Origin: Clostridia bacterium
GTDB lineage: Bacteria; Bacillota; Clostridia; Oscillospirales; Acutalibacteraceae
Direction of reading: 5' to 3'
NCBI GenBank assembly: GCA_017517665.1
Contig: JAFWYP010000021.1
Location: 1 to 64,000, forward strand
DNA: 64,000 bases
Numbering within the stretch: position 1 is the stretch's first letter; every line of letters starts with the position of its first letter. Made by a program: the position numbers and the translations under genes. This document shows, in pieces, positions 8,853-18,180 of the stretch. Under the pieces are notes generated by a model. The model was not told where the DNA came from and did no database searches. It was given only the letters and a program-made list of their open reading frames with translations.

Positions 8853-9439
8853 ATAAGTGGAATTTCTATACATCAAAGGAACTGAAGCCCGAAGGCTGGC
8901 TTCGCCGTCAGCTTGAAATTCAGGCAGAAGGCTTAAGCGGCAATCTTCACAAGATATGGCCCGATATCCGTGACAGTGCGTGGATCGGCGGTGACCGTGA
9001 AGGCTGGGAACGAGTGCCGTATTGGCTCGATGGTTTTATTCCTCTTGCTTATCTTCTTGAAAACGAAGAGCTGATTGCAACAGCAAAGAAATATATTGAT
9101 GCAATTGTTTCCGCACAGGAAGAAGACGGCTGGATTTGCCCCTGCGAAAAAGAAAAAAGAGCAAAATACGATACATGGGCAACACAGCTTATCTGCAAAA
9201 CGCTTAAAGTTTATTATGACTGTTCGGGCGATGAAAGAATCCCCGATGTTATTTACAGAGTGCTCAGAAATTATTACGAACTGCTTAAAAGCGGAGAAAT
9301 CAAGCTTTTCAAGTGGGCAAAATACAGATGGTTCGAAACATTTATATCGCTGAATTTTTTGAATGAAAAATATAATGAGGATTGGATAAAAGACCTTGCA
9401 AAATTATTAAAGAGCAGGGCTTTGACTATAACACCGTAA
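8849..9439 (+). CDS. GH127-like beta-L-arabinofuranosidase, N-terminal part (frameshifted)
   Basis: This 196-residue frame is the N-terminal half of a DUF1680/GH127-type enzyme: EGWLRRQLEIQAEGLSGNL, then WERVPYWLDGFIPLAYLL and an (alpha/alpha)6 barrel pattern. The last nine residues are out of frame. Near 9409-9411 one base appears to be missing from an A run; restoring it joins LAKLLK directly to EQGFDYNTV in the next frame and gives a full-length protein of about 602 residues. The start overlaps the transporter stop by four bases. It is either a true inactivating mutation, a sequencing error or, less likely, programmed slippage. It has no catalytic residues by itself. Confidence 0.8.
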   Translation: MNKWNFYTSKELKPEGWLRRQLEIQAEGLSGNLHKIWPDIRDSAWIGGDREGWERVPYWLDGFIPLAYLLENEELIATAKKYIDAIVSAQEEDGWICPCEKEKRAKYDTWATQLICKTLKVYYDCSGDERIPDVIYRVLRNYYELLKSGEIKLFKWAKYRWFETFISLNFLNEKYNEDWIKDLAKLLKSRALTITP

Positions 9440-10656
9440 CCGACTCATGGAAAAAAACGAGCCATAACTGGCTGAGAAAAACCCATATAGTAAACCTTAC
9501 AATGATGCTCAAAAGTGAGGCTGTTTCTCACGAATTACTCGGCGAAGATTACACCGATAATGCCGAAAAGCTCCGTGAAATTCTCGATAAATATAACGGA
9601 ACTGCTTTTGAAGGCTTTACGGGTGATGAGGTGCTTTCGGGTCTTGACCCCACAAGAGGCACCGAGTGTTGTGCGGTTGTTGAACAGATGTATTCTTACG
9701 AAGAAATTTTTGCGAAAACAGGCGATAACAAATGGGTTGAGCGCCTTGAAATGCTTGCATTCAACGCTCTTCCCGCAACACTCAGCGAGGATATGTGGAC
9801 TCATCAGTATGTTCAGCAGGTCAATCAGATTGCCTGTCAGAAAACAATGATTATGGCACCTTGGAGCACAAACGGTCCTTATGCACACACATTCGGACTT
9901 GAGCCGAATTTCGGCTGCTGTACCGCAAATTTCAGTCAGGGCTGGCCCAAATTTGCCCTTTCGGCATTTATGCACAGCGGAAACAAAATAATAAACTCTG
10001 TTATGCTGCCGTCTGTTCTGAAGGCTGACGGAGTTACAATCAGACTTGAAACCGACTATCCGTTTAACAATAAGATGCACTATTACATAGACGCTCAAAA
10101 GGATTTTGATTTTGTAATCCGAATTCCGTCTTTTGCAAAAAATCTGAAAGTTAACGGTAAGAGTGCAGAATCCCGTGACCTTGAATTTGCAATAAGCATA
10201 GGCAAAACAGAAATTGAAATTGAATTTACGGCGACACCGTATTTCAAAGAAAGACCGAATAATCTTTATGCCTTGCAGATGGGTTCATTGCTTTTCTCCG
10301 TTCCCGTTGCTTACGAGAAGAAAATGCGTGAATACACCAAAAAAGGAGTTGAACGCAAATTCCCGTATTGTGATTATCAGTTTATTCCCAAAACACCATG
10401 GAATTACGGTTATGCCGATTCGGATTTTGAAATAATACAGAATAAAATCAGCGATATTCCGTTTTCGCAGGCAAATCCTCCCGTATCAATCAAAGCAAAT
10501 ATGCGACAGATTGACTGGGGGCATAAATTCCCGTACAGAAGTATCGCAAGAAAAACTCCGAAATCAGGAAAACCGATTTCCGAAGTGCAACAAGTTGAAC
10601 TTTATCCGTACGGCTGTGCAAGACTCCGTATGACTGAAATGCCGCTGATTGATTAA
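9382..10656 (+). CDS. GH127-like beta-L-arabinofuranosidase, C-terminal part (frameshifted)
   Basis: This frame carries the rest of the GH127 enzyme from about 9412; the first ten residues before EQGFDYNTV belong to the other frame. It holds the zinc site known from HypBA1: Glu-x-Cys in GTECCAVVE and the Cys pair in FGCCTANF, together with HxH-like and barrel motifs, followed by C-terminal beta-sandwich domains. The only upstream initiator here is a TTG at 9382 with a poorly placed GAGG, so separate translation is doubtful. If the frameshift is real, the enzyme is probably inactive, because the barrel is split. The combined gene has the normal length of the family. Confidence 0.78.
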   Translation: MDKRPCKIIKEQGFDYNTVTDSWKKTSHNWLRKTHIVNLTMMLKSEAVSHELLGEDYTDNAEKLREILDKYNGTAFEGFTGDEVLSGLDPTRGTECCAVVEQMYSYEEIFAKTGDNKWVERLEMLAFNALPATLSEDMWTHQYVQQVNQIACQKTMIMAPWSTNGPYAHTFGLEPNFGCCTANFSQGWPKFALSAFMHSGNKIINSVMLPSVLKADGVTIRLETDYPFNNKMHYYIDAQKDFDFVIRIPSFAKNLKVNGKSAESRDLEFAISIGKTEIEIEFTATPYFKERPNNLYALQMGSLLFSVPVAYEKKMREYTKKGVERKFPYCDYQFIPKTPWNYGYADSDFEIIQNKISDIPFSQANPPVSIKANMRQIDWGHKFPYRSIARKTPKSGKPISEVQQVELYPYGCARLRMTEMPLID

Positions 10657-10789
10657 GCATTGCATAAAGTTTCAATCTGAACAGAGAAGCTGATGAATAT
10701 ACTGACGGTGGATTCCTTGACAGTAAAAAATCAGCCCGAACCGACAGTATATCGGTCTGTGCAGGGGTTAATTCACAGCTGAAATAAAA

Positions 10790-10821
10790 GCCCGGAGTGC
10801 ATCTGCATTCCGGACTTTTTT
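10790..10821. terminator. Bidirectional terminator between convergent genes
   Basis: CCGGAGTGC and GCATTCCGG pair around a four-base loop, followed by six T; the reverse strand also ends in a T-rich run. It serves the GH127 gene and possibly the convergent GH42-like gene. The remaining 10657-10789 stretch holds no gene that I can see. Confidence 0.75.
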
Positions 10822-10861
10822 ATATTCTGTTTATGAGATTCTGTATGAAATCCGGCTTGAA

Positions 10862-12649
10862 TCAGTCGAGTCTGAAGAGCCTTGTTTCGCCCTTTTGCAT
10901 CTCGACGGTAAAGGTGTCTGCGGTGCTTTGATAATTGCCTCCGAGCAGCTCGATGACAATTCTTTTCTTGCCGAGATTAAAAGTTTTTCTGCCGGCGGTT
11001 ACGGCGTAAATACAAATGTAATTTTTATTTACATAAACAATATCATTGGTTTCACAGTAAATATGAACTCCGTTTGTTCCACAGAAGGCTCGCAGTTCAT
11101 TTACCGTGAATTTTTCTTTAAGACCAGAGGTTATAATATAAGGAACGTTGTTTGCTCTGCAAAGGTTACGGGCATTTTCCATATAAGTTGTTTTGGCATT
11201 TGATAATAAAATAACCGCCTTATAATTCTCATAAACCGCTTCAAAATCATAAACATCATAGATATCATACGGTGTGCCCATAAGACCGAGCTCATAACGC
11301 TGACTGTGGAAAATATTTCGTAAAGAACAGTTTGTCAGGTATTTATAGGCACTTTCATCAACGAATACTGCAACCTCTGACTTTGAGCTTCTGTCGGTAT
11401 CTGTTATGCTTTTATCATAAATATTCTTGTATACCGCCATTTCGTTCATTATATCATCATCGGCATACCATCCGCCCCACATATCAAACCACCATAGGGC
11501 ATTGCCTTTTATAAGCTGACGAGCAAACGATTTTCTGATTTCGTTAACAGCCTGATATTTTGATTCTCTCGGCTGCCATATGGGAGCGGAAAGAAGTCCG
11601 TAAGGGTCGGTTGAAGGGTCTTTTTGAGAAAGAGGCACAGTCAGATGCGTTCTTATATCGCATTCCTGAAAGCACATTTTTCCATGCAGACGGACGGAAT
11701 CGGCAGGATACATTTCTGTCCAGTCCATTTCGGGAGAACGGGTGCCGATATATGAATTAGGCGAACAGATGAAGTCGATGTTTTTATCCTTCAATATATA
11801 ATTGAGTGCGTGATTGCCTTGCAGGGAGTTGGTTACCTCAAGTGTATAGCCGTAAAATGTGCCGACAACAACATTGTTGCCTGTTTCCTCTTTGACAATC
11901 TGAACAAAGTGACTTATGGCTTCTGCAATCTTGAAGTTTGCAAATTCTATATAGCGTGTTAGATATTCGTCATTGAAATAATGTATCTTTTTATCGAGCA
12001 AGGTTAAATCGGGCAGACCTTTGTACTCAACTTCGGGGTAGTATTCTTCAAGAAACGCCTTGAAAGCCGGCTTGGCACATTCGCCGTAGCCGCCGTTCAT
12101 ATCAAAATGAAACCATTCTTCCGTTTGTCCGCCTGCTATCTGATAACCCGCAATGTGAGCAGCATATCTGCAGGAGTTAGCATATTGCGTGAATTCCCGC
12201 AAAAACTCGGATGCATCATCACGCCATTTCTGCGAATAGAAAGATTCTCTGCATGGCATGCCGTCTTTTATATTAAGTTCATTGGGATTTTCTTCTTCCC
12301 ACCGGACGGGCATGCTTATATTGACTCTCGGTATTATGTAAGCATCGGGGCAGGCTTCAAGGATTTTCTCAACCGCCTCGTCAAACAGTGAAAAATCGGG
12401 AGCACTCTTTTCGTCGAAAATACCTTTTTTGAACGGTGTCAGCCCGTCTGTTATGCTTATCCATCTGCCCGAGAAAAGAACGGGTACAGAAAAGAATTTA
12501 TACCCTGAAGCCGCAAATTCGTCATATTTATTGAACTTTTCCAAATAAGTCATATATGCCACGGCTGCGTACGGTTCTCCGTTGATAAAAAGAGTAGGCA
12601 AACCGCCGCAATCTTTGATTTCAGAATGAACACCTGCATATTTATCCAT
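10862..12649 (-). CDS. GH42-like glycosidase (putative beta-galactosidase type)
   Basis: A 595-residue protein with a TIM barrel in about the first 390 residues and a flavodoxin-like domain at about 420-530 (SEVAVFVDESAYKYL, AVILLSNAKTTY), followed by a short beta tail, which is the domain order of GH42 beta-galactosidases with their trimerisation domain. The expected Asn-Glu acid/base site lies near AGYQIAGGQTEEW, and a second acid is seen in MCFQECDIRTH, where the nucleophile would be. The classical N-E-x-G motif is changed, so it may belong to a related family. ATG at 12649 has AGAGG eleven bases upstream; GTG at 12658 is too close to it. There is no signal peptide. The substrate is unknown. 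Confidence 0.65.
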   Translation of the reverse strand: MDKYAGVHSEIKDCGGLPTLFINGEPYAAVAYMTYLEKFNKYDEFAASGYKFFSVPVLFSGRWISITDGLTPFKKGIFDEKSAPDFSLFDEAVEKILEACPDAYIIPRVNISMPVRWEEENPNELNIKDGMPCRESFYSQKWRDDASEFLREFTQYANSCRYAAHIAGYQIAGGQTEEWFHFDMNGGYGECAKPAFKAFLEEYYPEVEYKGLPDLTLLDKKIHYFNDEYLTRYIEFANFKIAEAISHFVQIVKEETGNNVVVGTFYGYTLEVTNSLQGNHALNYILKDKNIDFICSPNSYIGTRSPEMDWTEMYPADSVRLHGKMCFQECDIRTHLTVPLSQKDPSTDPYGLLSAPIWQPRESKYQAVNEIRKSFARQLIKGNALWWFDMWGGWYADDDIMNEMAVYKNIYDKSITDTDRSSKSEVAVFVDESAYKYLTNCSLRNIFHSQRYELGLMGTPYDIYDVYDFEAVYENYKAVILLSNAKTTYMENARNLCRANNVPYIITSGLKEKFTVNELRAFCGTNGVHIYCETNDIVYVNKNYICIYAVTAGRKTFNLGKKRIVIELLGGNYQSTADTFTVEMQKGETRLFRLD

Positions 12650-12749
12650 ATCACGCACAACCTCTTGTGTTGAAATTTTGTAATCCGTTTCTTTTAAGGA
12701 CTTCTGAAAACTAAAAAAAGCTGATTTTAGCGTGGCAAATCGGAATTTG

Positions 12750-15389
12750 TCAGTTTATCCTACCTATAATTTCAAGAGGGATTTCTTTAAAATCGGGAGC
12801 GACTTTTCTGATTTCATCAATATCTTTGATATTATAATCTCCGTTATTGATATCGACAAAGATTTCATCGCATTTGCCTAAATTATATATTGCATTTTCG
12901 CTTATATCGCTGAACTTCCGGACGGAGCTGTAAACTTCGCCGTAGCCTATATTTTTATTAATGATAATATTATTTTTGAAAGTGCTTGCAGGGTTGGGAA
13001 TATAATCGGGCGAATCTGATTTTGAAATATCGTCTGTGCAGTTCTTGTATTCGGGGAACGCATTTTGCCAGGTTTCACTCTGCCAAGGTGAATTATACAG
13101 TGCTTCCCACATATCGCCGCTGCCGATATGAGCGTGAGTAAACCATCCGTTTTCAAGAGCACCCTCTCTTGCTCTGTCATCAAATCTCAGGGCGTTGTTG
13201 CCCGGATTCACTATGATATTATTGGTTATGACATTGTCTCTGCCGCCGCCGACGTGAATTGAATTGCTGGGGATATTGATAAGAAGATTACCGTAAATCT
13301 TCTGACCCGAAACCGCATCATCAAGATAAATACCATCGGGTCGGTGATTTTCCGAACCGACGTTATAAATACAGTTGTATCTTACAACATTGCCGTACCA
13401 CACCCAGCTTCTTCCCGAATAAATTGCACCCGCATCATCCGAAAGAAGGCATACATCGTGGATAAGGTTATATTCAATAATATGATTGTTGCCTTTGTAA
13501 GTAATTGCTTCGTGAGGAGAGTTTGCCATTTCGTTATGAGAACAGATATTTCCCACGCCTTCAAGAGTAACGGCAGGCTGATAGGTCTGATAAATTTCCG
13601 ACCAATCGTGGATGTAATTGTTGTCAGCCTTGCTGTTGCCGGGAGTAAGAGTTTCTGTATCACCGCCGGAAATAATAATTCCGCCCTTTCCGGTACGGGT
13701 AATTTCGTTGTTATATGCAAGATTGTTGCTTCCGTTCATAATAAGAGCATTGCCTGCAACATTTTTGATAAGACAGTTCTGAACGGTATTGTTATTGCCT
13801 GTTATAACTACGCCGTCACTTCGTGTTCCCTTTATGGTTAATCCGTCAAAGGTGATGTAATCAGCCTCGGAATTTATTACGGGATTGAGTGAGAGGGAAA
13901 GAATAATTTCTGTATTATCCTTGTTTTCAGGTTCCCACATACAAAGCAATCCGTTTTCTCTGTCGAGATACCATTCGCCCTCTGTTGTTAGTTCCTCAAG
14001 AACATTGAAAAAATAGTACGGTGCATCGGTTTTTGTTCCGTAAAGACTGACAAACCTTGGAGAAAGTTCAAGAGTGTCTTTATCAAAACTTCCTACGGGA
14101 GTTGAAGCATCCGCCCAGTCATATTTCCAATAGCCGAACATCCACACATCCTCAAGGTTTTTCCAGCCTGAAATTCTCTTTGCAAGTTCAGGATTAACTT
14201 TGTAAATATCGGATTCGGGATTACGTATTTCATACCAATCTTTTACTTCTGTAAGCGCTCCGTCGGATTCCTTGCCCAAACCTGTTTTTACAACCTCTTC
14301 GGTATAAAGATATTCATTATCGGGATATCTTGCAACGGTTTGTCTTATGTCATCCACGAAAAGCTCACAATAAAGAGGGCCTGTATAATCGCCGGCATAG
14401 TTATCTGCCGTATGGTAAGAGCCGATTGCATAAATCTTACCCCAATCGTCGCTTGTGAGAGAATAGGGTGCTTTTGTCAGGTCAACAACCGTAACATTTT
14501 CCCGAGCATCGGCAGAAAGTCTTTCTGCAATTTCGGGATAACTTTTTACATTTTTAAAATCAGCGGTATCAAGTGTTATACCGCCGTTGATAACAACCTC
14601 ACCGTTATAAGAACAGTAAGTTACGGGGCATTCCTCTGTGCCTGAATCCTCTTTGGTAAAGTTAAGAGTAGACACACGGTATTCACCCGCTTCGATGCAG
14701 ACGGTTATTCCGTTTTTACCGGCTTTATCTGTATTTCTTACAGCTTCAGCCGCTTTTTCAATTGTCAGAAACGGTGAATCTTTTGTTCCGCTGTTTTCAT
14801 CATTGCCGTTCGTGCTGACATAAAAATCGCCGATAATCATTTTATCATCATTCTTTTCTTTTGATACTGTTGATATAGCAGGCACAGGAGCATTGTAATC
14901 TTCGTAAAGCAAAACATAAATATGCGATTTGATATATGAATGACTTCCGAAGAGAAAACCGATAACAATAAGTACAGTGAGAACCGCTTTCAAAACCTTG
15001 TTGTCAAATATTCTGAACACACAAAGCAAAGCCATAACAGATGTGATAATGAATGTGAGATACACAGGAATAACCATTGCCGCCAGCTCAAGCTCACCGC
15101 TGCCGATTACGGCATTTATCAAAAACATAAGTCCGATAAGGACAAGCGCAAAGCCCAAAGCCGTCAAGACTGCATTCAATGCCGTTTTCTTTTTATCCGT
15201 TTTTTTACTCAGCGGTATCGAAAGCAATGCTCCGCCAAGGCAGACAACAAAGCCGAGAATAAACTGAAGCGGTGTATATTCAAAGCAGAGGTACTGCATA
15301 TGGAAATAATACAATCCGACGATTGCAAAAGCTATGCCCAAAACAAGACAAATTGTTCCGGATATTTTCGCTTTCAAGGTTTTCTTCAT
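12750..15389 (-). CDS. Membrane-anchored right-handed parallel beta-helix protein
   Basis: An 879-residue protein. About five hydrophobic helices fill residues 8-150 (for example ICLVLGIAFAIVGLYYF and LTALGFALVLIGLMFLI). They are followed by DFYVSTNGNDENSGT, the usual entry into a polysaccharide-lyase-like beta-helix, and by repeating coils such as NNTVQNCLIKNVAGNAL, NLAYNNEITRTG and NHIIEYNLIHDV. Beta-helix proteins of this type include uronate lyases and several exo-glycosidases. ATG at 15389 is preceded by AGGAGGG; the upstream in-frame codons have no such site. The helical anchor suggests that the beta-helix faces the outside. The exact reaction cannot be given. Confidence 0.75.
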   Translation of the reverse strand: MKKTLKAKISGTICLVLGIAFAIVGLYYFHMQYLCFEYTPLQFILGFVVCLGGALLSIPLSKKTDKKKTALNAVLTALGFALVLIGLMFLINAVIGSGELELAAMVIPVYLTFIITSVMALLCVFRIFDNKVLKAVLTVLIVIGFLFGSHSYIKSHIYVLLYEDYNAPVPAISTVSKEKNDDKMIIGDFYVSTNGNDENSGTKDSPFLTIEKAAEAVRNTDKAGKNGITVCIEAGEYRVSTLNFTKEDSGTEECPVTYCSYNGEVVINGGITLDTADFKNVKSYPEIAERLSADARENVTVVDLTKAPYSLTSDDWGKIYAIGSYHTADNYAGDYTGPLYCELFVDDIRQTVARYPDNEYLYTEEVVKTGLGKESDGALTEVKDWYEIRNPESDIYKVNPELAKRISGWKNLEDVWMFGYWKYDWADASTPVGSFDKDTLELSPRFVSLYGTKTDAPYYFFNVLEELTTEGEWYLDRENGLLCMWEPENKDNTEIILSLSLNPVINSEADYITFDGLTIKGTRSDGVVITGNNNTVQNCLIKNVAGNALIMNGSNNLAYNNEITRTGKGGIIISGGDTETLTPGNSKADNNYIHDWSEIYQTYQPAVTLEGVGNICSHNEMANSPHEAITYKGNNHIIEYNLIHDVCLLSDDAGAIYSGRSWVWYGNVVRYNCIYNVGSENHRPDGIYLDDAVSGQKIYGNLLINIPSNSIHVGGGRDNVITNNIIVNPGNNALRFDDRAREGALENGWFTHAHIGSGDMWEALYNSPWQSETWQNAFPEYKNCTDDISKSDSPDYIPNPASTFKNNIIINKNIGYGEVYSSVRKFSDISENAIYNLGKCDEIFVDINNGDYNIKDIDEIRKVAPDFKEIPLEIIGRIN

Positions 15390-15426
15390 AAAAATAAACC
15401 CTCCTGAATTCTGATTTATCGAACAC

Positions 15427-15454
15427 ATTATACCACCCGCACGAAAAAAAGCAA
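15427..15454 (-). promoter_or_regulatory. Probable promoter of the beta-helix gene
   Basis: TTGCTT and TATAAT are separated by 16 bases on the minus strand. The -35 lies inside the downstream arm of the preceding terminator hairpin. Confidence 0.5.
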
Positions 15455-15475
15455 CAGCTTTCGGGCTGTTGCTTT
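15444..15475 (-). terminator. Terminator of the ROK-SIS-GH2-Gfo operon
   Basis: GCAACAGC and GCTGTTGC pair around a six-base loop and are followed on the minus strand by seven T. It lies 19 bases after the stop codon of the Gfo/Idh gene. Confidence 0.85.
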
Positions 15476-15493
15476 TGAAGTTGCTAAATAAAA

Positions 15494-16438
15494 TTAAAGA
15501 CTGTTGAGAATTTTCAGAACACAGTCAAGTTCTTCAGGTTTTACTTTTTCGACGGGTTTGTTGTTTTTTACGCAGTCTGCAAAATAAATGATTTCGTTTG
15601 CATAAGCATCGCTCTTGGGAAGATTGATGCTGCCTGTATCGCCTTCTGCCTGCTGTGAAAGGTCGATTTTTACATCGTCCTTGAGATAAATCATCATTTT
15701 ACCGTTTTCGTTTGAAACAACCGCATCCTCAAACTGGAAACGGAATTCAGCGGTGAACGGATAGCAGGTTGCATACCATGATGCTTCGGAATTAATTGAG
15801 AATTCGCCGAAATCGTATGTAATGCTTACAAAATCCTGCTTCGGAAGCTTTGAACGGTATTGATGAGCAACCTTCGGCATACCGAAAGCGTAAACCATAA
15901 AGTCGAGGTCGTGGATATGAAGGTCAAAGGGTACAAGACCGCTTCTCTTTTCGTCCATCATCCAGCCGTCCCAGCTCCACTTGGGATATCCGCCGAGTCT
16001 TGTCATCGTGCCAGAAAGAAGCTTGCCGTATCTCTTTGAATCGTAGATTTCTTTGAGAAGCTCATATTCAGGCCAGAAACGAAGCACCTGAGCAACCATG
16101 AATTTTACGTTGTTTTTTTCTGCTGTTGAATAAACTCTTTCAACATCTTCGTTTTTGAGTGAAATGGGTTTTTCGGTAATGACGTTTATACCTTTTTCCA
16201 TTGCTTTAACTGCAAAATCCGCATGGAGATAAGTGGGAAGGCAGATATCAAGAATATCAAGCTCCTCATTTTCGAGCATTTCGTCAAAATCGGTGTAATG
16301 ACGTTTGTCGGGATATTTTTCCATTCTTTCGGGGCGAATATCGCAAAGAGCAACAAGCTCTGCATCAGCCATTTCTTCCCATGCGGGGATATGTGCGCCG
16401 CTGATGCCGCCGACGCCTACAAGACCTATTCTCAACAT
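15494..16438 (-). CDS. Gfo/Idh/MocA family sugar oxidoreductase
   Basis: A 314-residue NAD(P)-dependent oxidoreductase. The Rossmann fold begins with LRIGLVGVGGISGAH, the second strand ends in CDIRPER, and the canonical catalytic motif TEKPISL is intact, followed by the substrate-domain signature PFDLHIHDLDFM with its conserved Asp and His. Such enzymes oxidise or epimerise sugars and sugar acids. ATG at 16438 has AAGGAG upstream. It is the last gene of a four-gene operon (ROK kinase, SIS isomerase, GH2, this gene), 15 bases after the GH2 stop, and probably handles the sugar that the GH2 enzyme releases. The substrate is unknown. Confidence 0.88.
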   Translation of the reverse strand: MLRIGLVGVGGISGAHIPAWEEMADAELVALCDIRPERMEKYPDKRHYTDFDEMLENEELDILDICLPTYLHADFAVKAMEKGINVITEKPISLKNEDVERVYSTAEKNNVKFMVAQVLRFWPEYELLKEIYDSKRYGKLLSGTMTRLGGYPKWSWDGWMMDEKRSGLVPFDLHIHDLDFMVYAFGMPKVAHQYRSKLPKQDFVSITYDFGEFSINSEASWYATCYPFTAEFRFQFEDAVVSNENGKMMIYLKDDVKIDLSQQAEGDTGSINLPKSDAYANEIIYFADCVKNNKPVEKVKPEELDCVLKILNSL

Positions 16439-16453
16439 AAATAACTCTCCTTA

Positions 16454-18163
16454 TCAGTCTTCGATTGCCGCTTTGCGTGAATTGATTTTTCTGAATATTT
16501 CGGGGTCAAACTTGGGTGTACGGTCATAGTAATAAAGACCGTTCTGTTCCTGCTCAATATCATAAAGCTGGGTGTAGCAGAAGCCGAACATTCTGTAGTT
16601 ATCAAGAAGCGCATCGGTAAGACCCGTATATCTTTCGATAAGCTCTTCTTCGGTTTTGGGGGCATTGCCGTAGCCCCACGCATCGCCTCTGTCGCCCCTT
16701 GACCACTGAAGTCCGCCGTATTCGCTGACCCATGCACAGCCTTTACCGCTGTACATCTGTCTGTCGGGGAATTTTTCATAAAGAACATTCTCGGTCATGA
16801 GCTTGTCGTAGTTTTCTTTGAAAACATGATAATCCTGCTCGTAGTCATGAACGTCATAGATATCGGTTTCAACATGGAAGTTACCGCTTGTATCAATGCA
16901 GGGACGGGTTTCATCCATGTGCTTTGTAACTCTGTAAATTGATTTAAGAACGCTGTCAACCTGCTTTCTGCCTTTTATGTCCCATGTTTCGTTGAACGGA
17001 CACCAGCCTATGATTGAGGGATGGTTGAAGTCTCTTTCAACGCATTCGCACCATTCGCAAAGCATTGATTCGAGTGCTCTTTCGTCTGACCAGTCAAGAC
17101 CCCAGTTGCCGTATTCACCCCATACGATATATCCGAGTCTGTCGCAGTGATAGATGAATCTCTTTTCAAAGACCTTCTGATGAAGTCTTGCACCGTTGAA
17201 GCCGACAGCCAATGAAATCTTAACATCGTTTTCAAGTGCTTCGTCTGTGGGCGCGGTGTAAATACCGTCGGGATAGAATCCCTGGTCAAGAACAAGTCTC
17301 TGGAAAACGGACTTGCCGTTGATAAGGAACTTGTAATCATCAAGCTTAACGTTACGAAGACCGAAATAGCTTTTTACCTTGTCATCGCCAAAGGTAAGTT
17401 CAAGGTCATAAAGTCTGCCGTTACCCACTTCCCAGAGATGGATTTCATCAAGCTTGATTTCGCCTGTGATTGTTGAAGCGGCTTTTTTTGAGAATGAACC
17501 CATTGCCTTGCCTTCGTATGAAGCGGAAGCGGTGAATTCACCCTCGCCCTCAACAACAGCAGAAATTGCAATAACGCCGTTGACATAATCGGGATAAAGC
17601 TTGAAGCTCTTTATGTATGCCTTGGGTACAAATTCAAGCCACACGGTCTGCCAGATACCCGTTGTTCTTGTGTAGTCACAGCCGTGAGATTTGAGTTCCT
17701 CGCTCTGTTTTCCTCTGGGAACGAGAATATTTCTTACATCGTCAACAGCATTGACGATAATGACATTTTCACCTTCGGTGAGATATTCTGTGATATCGAA
17801 TTTGAATGAAGCGTAGCCGCCCTTGTGATAACCTGCTTTTTTTCCGTTGACATAAACAGTTGTTTCGTAGTCAACCGCGCCGAAATGAAGGAGAACATTG
17901 CCTTTGAGCTGCTCAGCCGTTATTTCAAAGGTTCTTCTGTACCATACGGCGGGAATGAAATCGGTATGCTCGATTCCCGAAAGCTTGCTCTCGGGGCAGA
18001 AGGGGACAACTATCTTTGTTTCCCATTTTTCTCTGTCAATTATGCCTGATTCTTTTTTGCTGTTGCCGAAGTCAAATTCAAAGTCCCATTCGCCGTTGAG
18101 ATTGAGCCATGAAGCTCTTTCGCATTGAGGATCGGGGTGTTCGGGTCTTGGAATATTAATCAT
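16454..18163 (-). CDS. GH2 family glycosidase
   Basis: A 569-residue GH2 enzyme of the short form: an N-terminal jelly-roll (WLNLNGEWDFEFDFG, WYRRTFEI, HFGAVDYETTVYVNG), an Ig-like middle domain, and a TIM barrel. The acid/base Glu is in PFNETWD near residue 391 and the nucleophile in VSEYGG near residue 480. Both are in place, so activity is expected. This short form includes beta-galactosidases, beta-glucuronidases and arabinosidase-like members, and I cannot choose among them. ATG at 18163 follows AAGGAGA. There is no signal peptide. It is the third gene of the ROK operon, 17 bases after the SIS gene. Confidence 0.9.
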   Translation of the reverse strand: MINIPRPEHPDPQCERASWLNLNGEWDFEFDFGNSKKESGIIDREKWETKIVVPFCPESKLSGIEHTDFIPAVWYRRTFEITAEQLKGNVLLHFGAVDYETTVYVNGKKAGYHKGGYASFKFDITEYLTEGENVIIVNAVDDVRNILVPRGKQSEELKSHGCDYTRTTGIWQTVWLEFVPKAYIKSFKLYPDYVNGVIAISAVVEGEGEFTASASYEGKAMGSFSKKAASTITGEIKLDEIHLWEVGNGRLYDLELTFGDDKVKSYFGLRNVKLDDYKFLINGKSVFQRLVLDQGFYPDGIYTAPTDEALENDVKISLAVGFNGARLHQKVFEKRFIYHCDRLGYIVWGEYGNWGLDWSDERALESMLCEWCECVERDFNHPSIIGWCPFNETWDIKGRKQVDSVLKSIYRVTKHMDETRPCIDTSGNFHVETDIYDVHDYEQDYHVFKENYDKLMTENVLYEKFPDRQMYSGKGCAWVSEYGGLQWSRGDRGDAWGYGNAPKTEEELIERYTGLTDALLDNYRMFGFCYTQLYDIEQEQNGLYYYDRTPKFDPEIFRKINSRKAAIED

Positions 18164-18180
18164 GGTTATTTCTCCTTATG

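Noticed and set aside
9535..10098. 187-residue open frame on the minus strand
   Set aside because: Antisense to the C-terminal part of the GH127 gene, with no support.
8849..10656. Programmed frameshift as the explanation of the split GH127 gene
   Set aside because: There is no slippery heptamer, no internal Shine-Dalgarno at the right distance and no downstream stem that I can see; a mutation or sequence error is simpler.
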